Below, in pieces: positions 6,719-8,802 of a DNA stretch of 8,802 nucleotides (position 1 is its first letter; each line of letters begins with the position of its first letter). Location: positions 1-8,802 of the forward strand of contig JAJRUU010000231.1 in NCBI GenBank assembly GCA_024277605.1, written 5' to 3'. A program made the translations under genes and the position numbers. The notes under the pieces were generated by a model, which saw only the letters and a list, made by a program, of their open reading frames with translations, was not told the DNA's origin and did no database searches. The stretch is from a bacterium. GTDB lineage: Bacteria > SZUA-182 > SZUA-191 > JAJRXT01.

Positions 6719-7531
6719 ATGAGTTTTTACACACCTCACGGTACCGCAGTGACCCAAACCATTGCTATTACTTTTGTAATGATGTTTTTTTTCGTAACTA
6801 AAAACAAAAGAAAAAGAGTATGGCTCTTTTTATCTGCCCTGCTTTTTCTAACGGCGCTGGTATGTACCCTTACTAAGTCGTTGGTTGTTTCCTTTTTGAT
6901 TGGTGTTGCGTATGTGGCTTTGCATTTAAAGCCATTAAAGGGAAAAATATTCACCACCCTGATTTTACTGCTCACAGCTACAGTTATTGCATTTGTTATT
7001 GCCCGTTTTCAGGGTGTAGAACAAGCTGCAACCTTTGTTGGTCAAAACATAAATATTGTAGAAAAAGAACCTGGCATGGTCAATACTTCAATAAACACTA
7101 GAGTTATAATATGTAAAATAGGAATTAAAAAGTTATTGGAAACCAATGGCCTGGGAACTGGAATCGGAGGGTTTATAAAATATACCCCCTATGCAAATAT
7201 GGATGGCTCTCATCCGGAGGTTTTGTTTGATCTGGGTTTTGTGGGCTTCTTTTTGTGGCTATGGCTTTTGATGGGAGCATATCATTTGTTGGTAACCAGC
7301 ATGAGGGAATGTCGAAACGAATATTATCGCAGAATGTTACTCATTTATTTGGGGGGATATGTGAACATCCTTATTTCCTGGTTTGTGACCTTCGATTATG
7401 CGTATATTCATATCTGGTTTTATTTGGGAATCGGGCTGGCGTTGGTTAATTTAGCTAAAAACGCACCCACTGAAACGGGTGCAGATCTTCCATTTTATCA
7501 TGACGATGGAGAGTCTATAGTTGTCGGCTGA
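6719..7531 (+). CDS. O-antigen ligase/polymerase-like protein, C-terminal part (Wzy_C-type domain)
   Basis: This frame encodes 270 residues from ATG 6719, but it is open back to 6554 and its family-like sequence starts near 6590, so 6719 is probably an internal Met and not a real start. It has hydrophobic helices near 12-25, 35-52, 53-69, 78-94, 173-192 and 203-240 of this part. The Wzy_C-type signature is present: NGLGTGIGGF (143-152), then DGSHPEVLFDLGFVGFF (162-178), matching the periplasmic loop with a conserved histidine followed by the E/D-x-G-x-x-G helix start of ligases and polymerases. H165 here would be residue 388 of the rejoined protein. Its end overlaps the next gene by 11 bases. 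If no frameshifting occurs, this half would not be made, and the gene is a pseudogene. Confidence 0.72.
   Translation: MSFYTPHGTAVTQTIAITFVMMFFFVTKNKRKRVWLFLSALLFLTALVCTLTKSLVVSFLIGVAYVALHLKPLKGKIFTTLILLLTATVIAFVIARFQGVEQAATFVGQNINIVEKEPGMVNTSINTRVIICKIGIKKLLETNGLGTGIGGFIKYTPYANMDGSHPEVLFDLGFVGFFLWLWLLMGAYHLLVTSMRECRNEYYRRMLLIYLGGYVNILISWFVTFDYAYIHIWFYLGIGLALVNLAKNAPTETGADLPFYHDDGESIVVG
7508..7513 (+). promoter_or_regulatory. Shine-Dalgarno deciding the TTG start of the GT9 gene
   Basis: GGAGAG is 7 bases before TTG 7521, an almost ideal spacing, while the later ATGs at 7596 and 7683 lack a comparable site. It lies inside the end of the ligase-like gene, so the two genes are probably translationally coupled. 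Confidence 0.65.
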
Positions 7532-8483
7532 TTTACGGGCAAAAAGGGATGCGATCGCTTATAAGCTAAGAACTAAAAGCAAGATCATCCCCTGGATGGT
7601 AATAGGCATAAATGCGCTTTTGGGTTTGCCGTTCAGAATTTACCGCTATATAGCCGCAGAAAAAAATAGCGCCGTTGATCCGATGAGGATTCTGGTTATC
7701 CGTGCTGATCGAATTGGGGATATGATCCTGGCGACGCCGGTATTTGAACAGCTGAAAAGGCGCTATCCTGCTGCCTGGATTCCCTGTTTGGCTTCGTCGC
7801 TTTCGGGTCAGCTTATCGAAGAGAATCCCTTCATCGACACAGTTATGACCTATGACCCTCCCTGGTTTGATCGCCCAAAGGGGGGCAGCAGCTTTAAGGC
7901 CTATATCCAGATATGGAAGCTCATTAGAGCACAAAGGTTTGATATGGCCATAGACTTGCGCGGGAACTATAATAATTTTTTTTTATTGATGTTCCTTGCC
8001 GGAATTCCGCAGCGGGTTAGTTTTGGCGCTTCTTTAGGGGCTTTTTTACTCACTCGCGAAGTCCCCTTTGAGCAAGGCAGGCACGAAGCCGCATATTTCA
8101 TGGATATTGTCAAATATCTTGGCGGCGAAGCGGTTATAGAGCCTCAGCCTTTGATTGTACTTTCGGATGGGGAAACCGCCTTTGCTGAGAGTTTTCTTAA
8201 AGCACATAAGATAACACCCGGCGATGTAGTTATTGCCATGCACCCGGGCGCCGGAATGAGGATAATTTACAAACGCTGGCCCCAGGAGAACTATGTGGAA
8301 CTTGGCCGGGCTTTAGTGGAGAAATATAACGCTACACTTATCATCAGCGGCGCTGAAACGGAAGCGGATCTGGCAATGAGGATAAAACAAGAGATTGGCG
8401 ATAAGGCTATATGTGTTGCCGGTTCGATAAGCAGACTAAAAGACCTGGCTGCCGTACTAAGACATTGCCGCGTGTGTATTTAA
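7521..8483 (+). CDS. Family 9 glycosyltransferase (heptosyltransferase type), interrupted by in-frame TAA
   Basis: 320 residues are encoded before a TAA at 8481-8483. Members of GT9 transfer heptose or related sugars from nucleotide donors to lipopolysaccharide core or similar acceptors at the cytoplasmic face of the inner membrane. Visible motifs are RILVIRADRIGDMILATPV (56-74, with D67), DLRGNY (145-150), HPGA (241-244), KRWP (251-254), and SGAETE (276-281). Residues 1-54 precede the usual family start and contain a hydrophobic/amphipathic stretch (25-45) that could hold the protein at the membrane. The start is TTG 7521, chosen for its Shine-Dalgarno. The stop falls just before the conserved C-terminal TNTGIMHLAAA, which continues in the same frame at 8484, so the gene is cut at about 320 of 397 codons. 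Without that block the donor-binding part is missing and the product is probably inactive. Confidence 0.85.
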   Translation: MSADLRAKRDAIAYKLRTKSKIIPWMVIGINALLGLPFRIYRYIAAEKNSAVDPMRILVIRADRIGDMILATPVFEQLKRRYPAAWIPCLASSLSGQLIEENPFIDTVMTYDPPWFDRPKGGSSFKAYIQIWKLIRAQRFDMAIDLRGNYNNFFLLMFLAGIPQRVSFGASLGAFLLTREVPFEQGRHEAAYFMDIVKYLGGEAVIEPQPLIVLSDGETAFAESFLKAHKITPGDVVIAMHPGAGMRIIYKRWPQENYVELGRALVEKYNATLIISGAETEADLAMRIKQEIGDKAICVAGSISRLKDLAAVLRHCRVCI

Positions 8484-8714
8484 ACTAATACTGGTATTAT
8501 GCATCTGGCGGCGGCTGTTAAAACACCGGTTATTGTTTTGTGCGGCCCTGAAGACCCCAGGCGCTGGCGGCCCCTTGGCGATAGACACACATTACTGTCA
8601 AAAGAAGTTCCCTGTCGGCCCTGCCGGGAAGAGTCATGTGATTATGCAGGAAAATGCTTGAAAAGTATTTCCCCAACGGAGGTACTTTCCGCAGTACAGG
8701 CATATATTAAATAA
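8484..8714 (+). pseudogene. C-terminal remnant of the family 9 glycosyltransferase
   Basis: Directly after the TAA at 8481-8483 the same frame reads TNTGIMHLAAAVKTPVIVLC, then GPEDPRRWRPLG, the characteristic last block of GT9 enzymes (donor-site T/S-[ND]-T/S-G with the HLAAA helix, then GP-x-D/E-P). It runs to TAA 8712-8714 with 76 sense codons and includes a cysteine set CRPCREESCDYAGKC, often seen near the end of this family. ATG 8499 could start a 71-residue peptide, but it falls inside the conserved motif, so independent translation is unlikely to give a working protein. The family usually has Ser, Gly or Thr at the position occupied by the stop; a TCA-to-TAA change of one base would produce it. 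Confidence 0.82.
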
Positions 8715-8777
8715 AATGGCTATTGAGTTCGTTCCGAAAATGCCCTTTATTTAATAATGATCAAGAAAAAACCAAGG

Positions 8778-8800
8778 GTAGGGTGGGCTTTAGCCCGCCA
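8778..8800 (+). repeat. Single REP-like GTAG hairpin at the window edge
   Basis: GTAG (8778-8781) is followed at once by an 8-bp hairpin, GGTGGGCT (8782-8789) with AGCCCGCC (8792-8799), loop TT, with one G-T wobble. It shares the GTAG foot and the inner GGCTTTAGCC sequence with the right half of the element at 231-287 read on the other strand. A second facing half may lie beyond the window. The bases 8715-8777 before it hold no gene I can support. Confidence 0.7.
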
Positions 8801-8802
8801 TA

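Noticed and set aside
8481..8483. TAA recoded as a sense codon in this organism
   Set aside because: TAA ends the GH39-like gene at its expected length and also ends the GT9 remnant, so a general reassignment does not fit.
8716..8802. Starts of further genes at ATG 8716 or ATG 8757
   Set aside because: The first gives only 12 codons; the second has no Shine-Dalgarno and runs into the REP-like hairpin, so it is probably chance.

Overview
The window carries one set of genes, all on the + strand, that looks like part of a cell-surface polysaccharide or lipopolysaccharide locus from a Gram-negative-type, probably uncultured bacterium. The evidence for a Gram-negative envelope is an LpxL/HtrB-type acyltransferase and a family 9 (heptosyltransferase-type) glycosyltransferase. 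Base composition is moderately AT-leaning and similar throughout, with no obvious foreign island. GTAG-footed hairpin repeats and a cobalamin-type radical SAM enzyme are common in candidate phyla such as Omnitrophota, but that placement is only a guess.

Layout. Positions 1-135 are the C-terminal end of an unidentified gene. A 210-base gap (136-345) holds a 57-base paired REP-like element. Then follow a Wzx/MVF-type flippase (346-1923), a 93-base gap with dyad symmetry, an LpxL-like acyltransferase (2017-2982), a B12-binding-type radical SAM protein (2993-4348), an exported GH39-like TIM-barrel protein (4345-5994), an O-antigen ligase/polymerase-like membrane protein (6051-7531, broken by a frameshift), and a family 9 glycosyltransferase (7521-8714, broken by an in-frame TAA). 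A single REP-like hairpin sits at the right edge (8778-8800).

How the genes may work together. GT9 would add sugars on the cytoplasmic side. The flippase would move the lipid-linked glycan across the inner membrane. The ligase/polymerase would join units or attach them to a carrier. The TIM-barrel protein would handle the glycan outside the cytoplasm. The acyltransferase and radical SAM enzyme, close together just after the flippase, suggest a lipid or sugar modification. From the acyltransferase to GT9 the genes are closely spaced or overlapping (gaps of 10 and 56 bases, overlaps of 4 and 11 bases), so they are probably one transcription unit.

Most notable observations. (1) The last two genes are both interrupted: the ligase-like gene needs a -1 shift exactly at a T_TTT_TTG run, and the glycosyltransferase has a TAA where the family usually has a small residue. 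(2) Two enzyme-like proteins lack a residue their families normally use: Lys instead of Asp/Glu in HX4D/E of the acyltransferase, and Gln at the expected nucleophile position of the GH39-like barrel. (3) The two halves of the REP pair differ by a compensatory base-pair change, so the hairpin itself is probably maintained.
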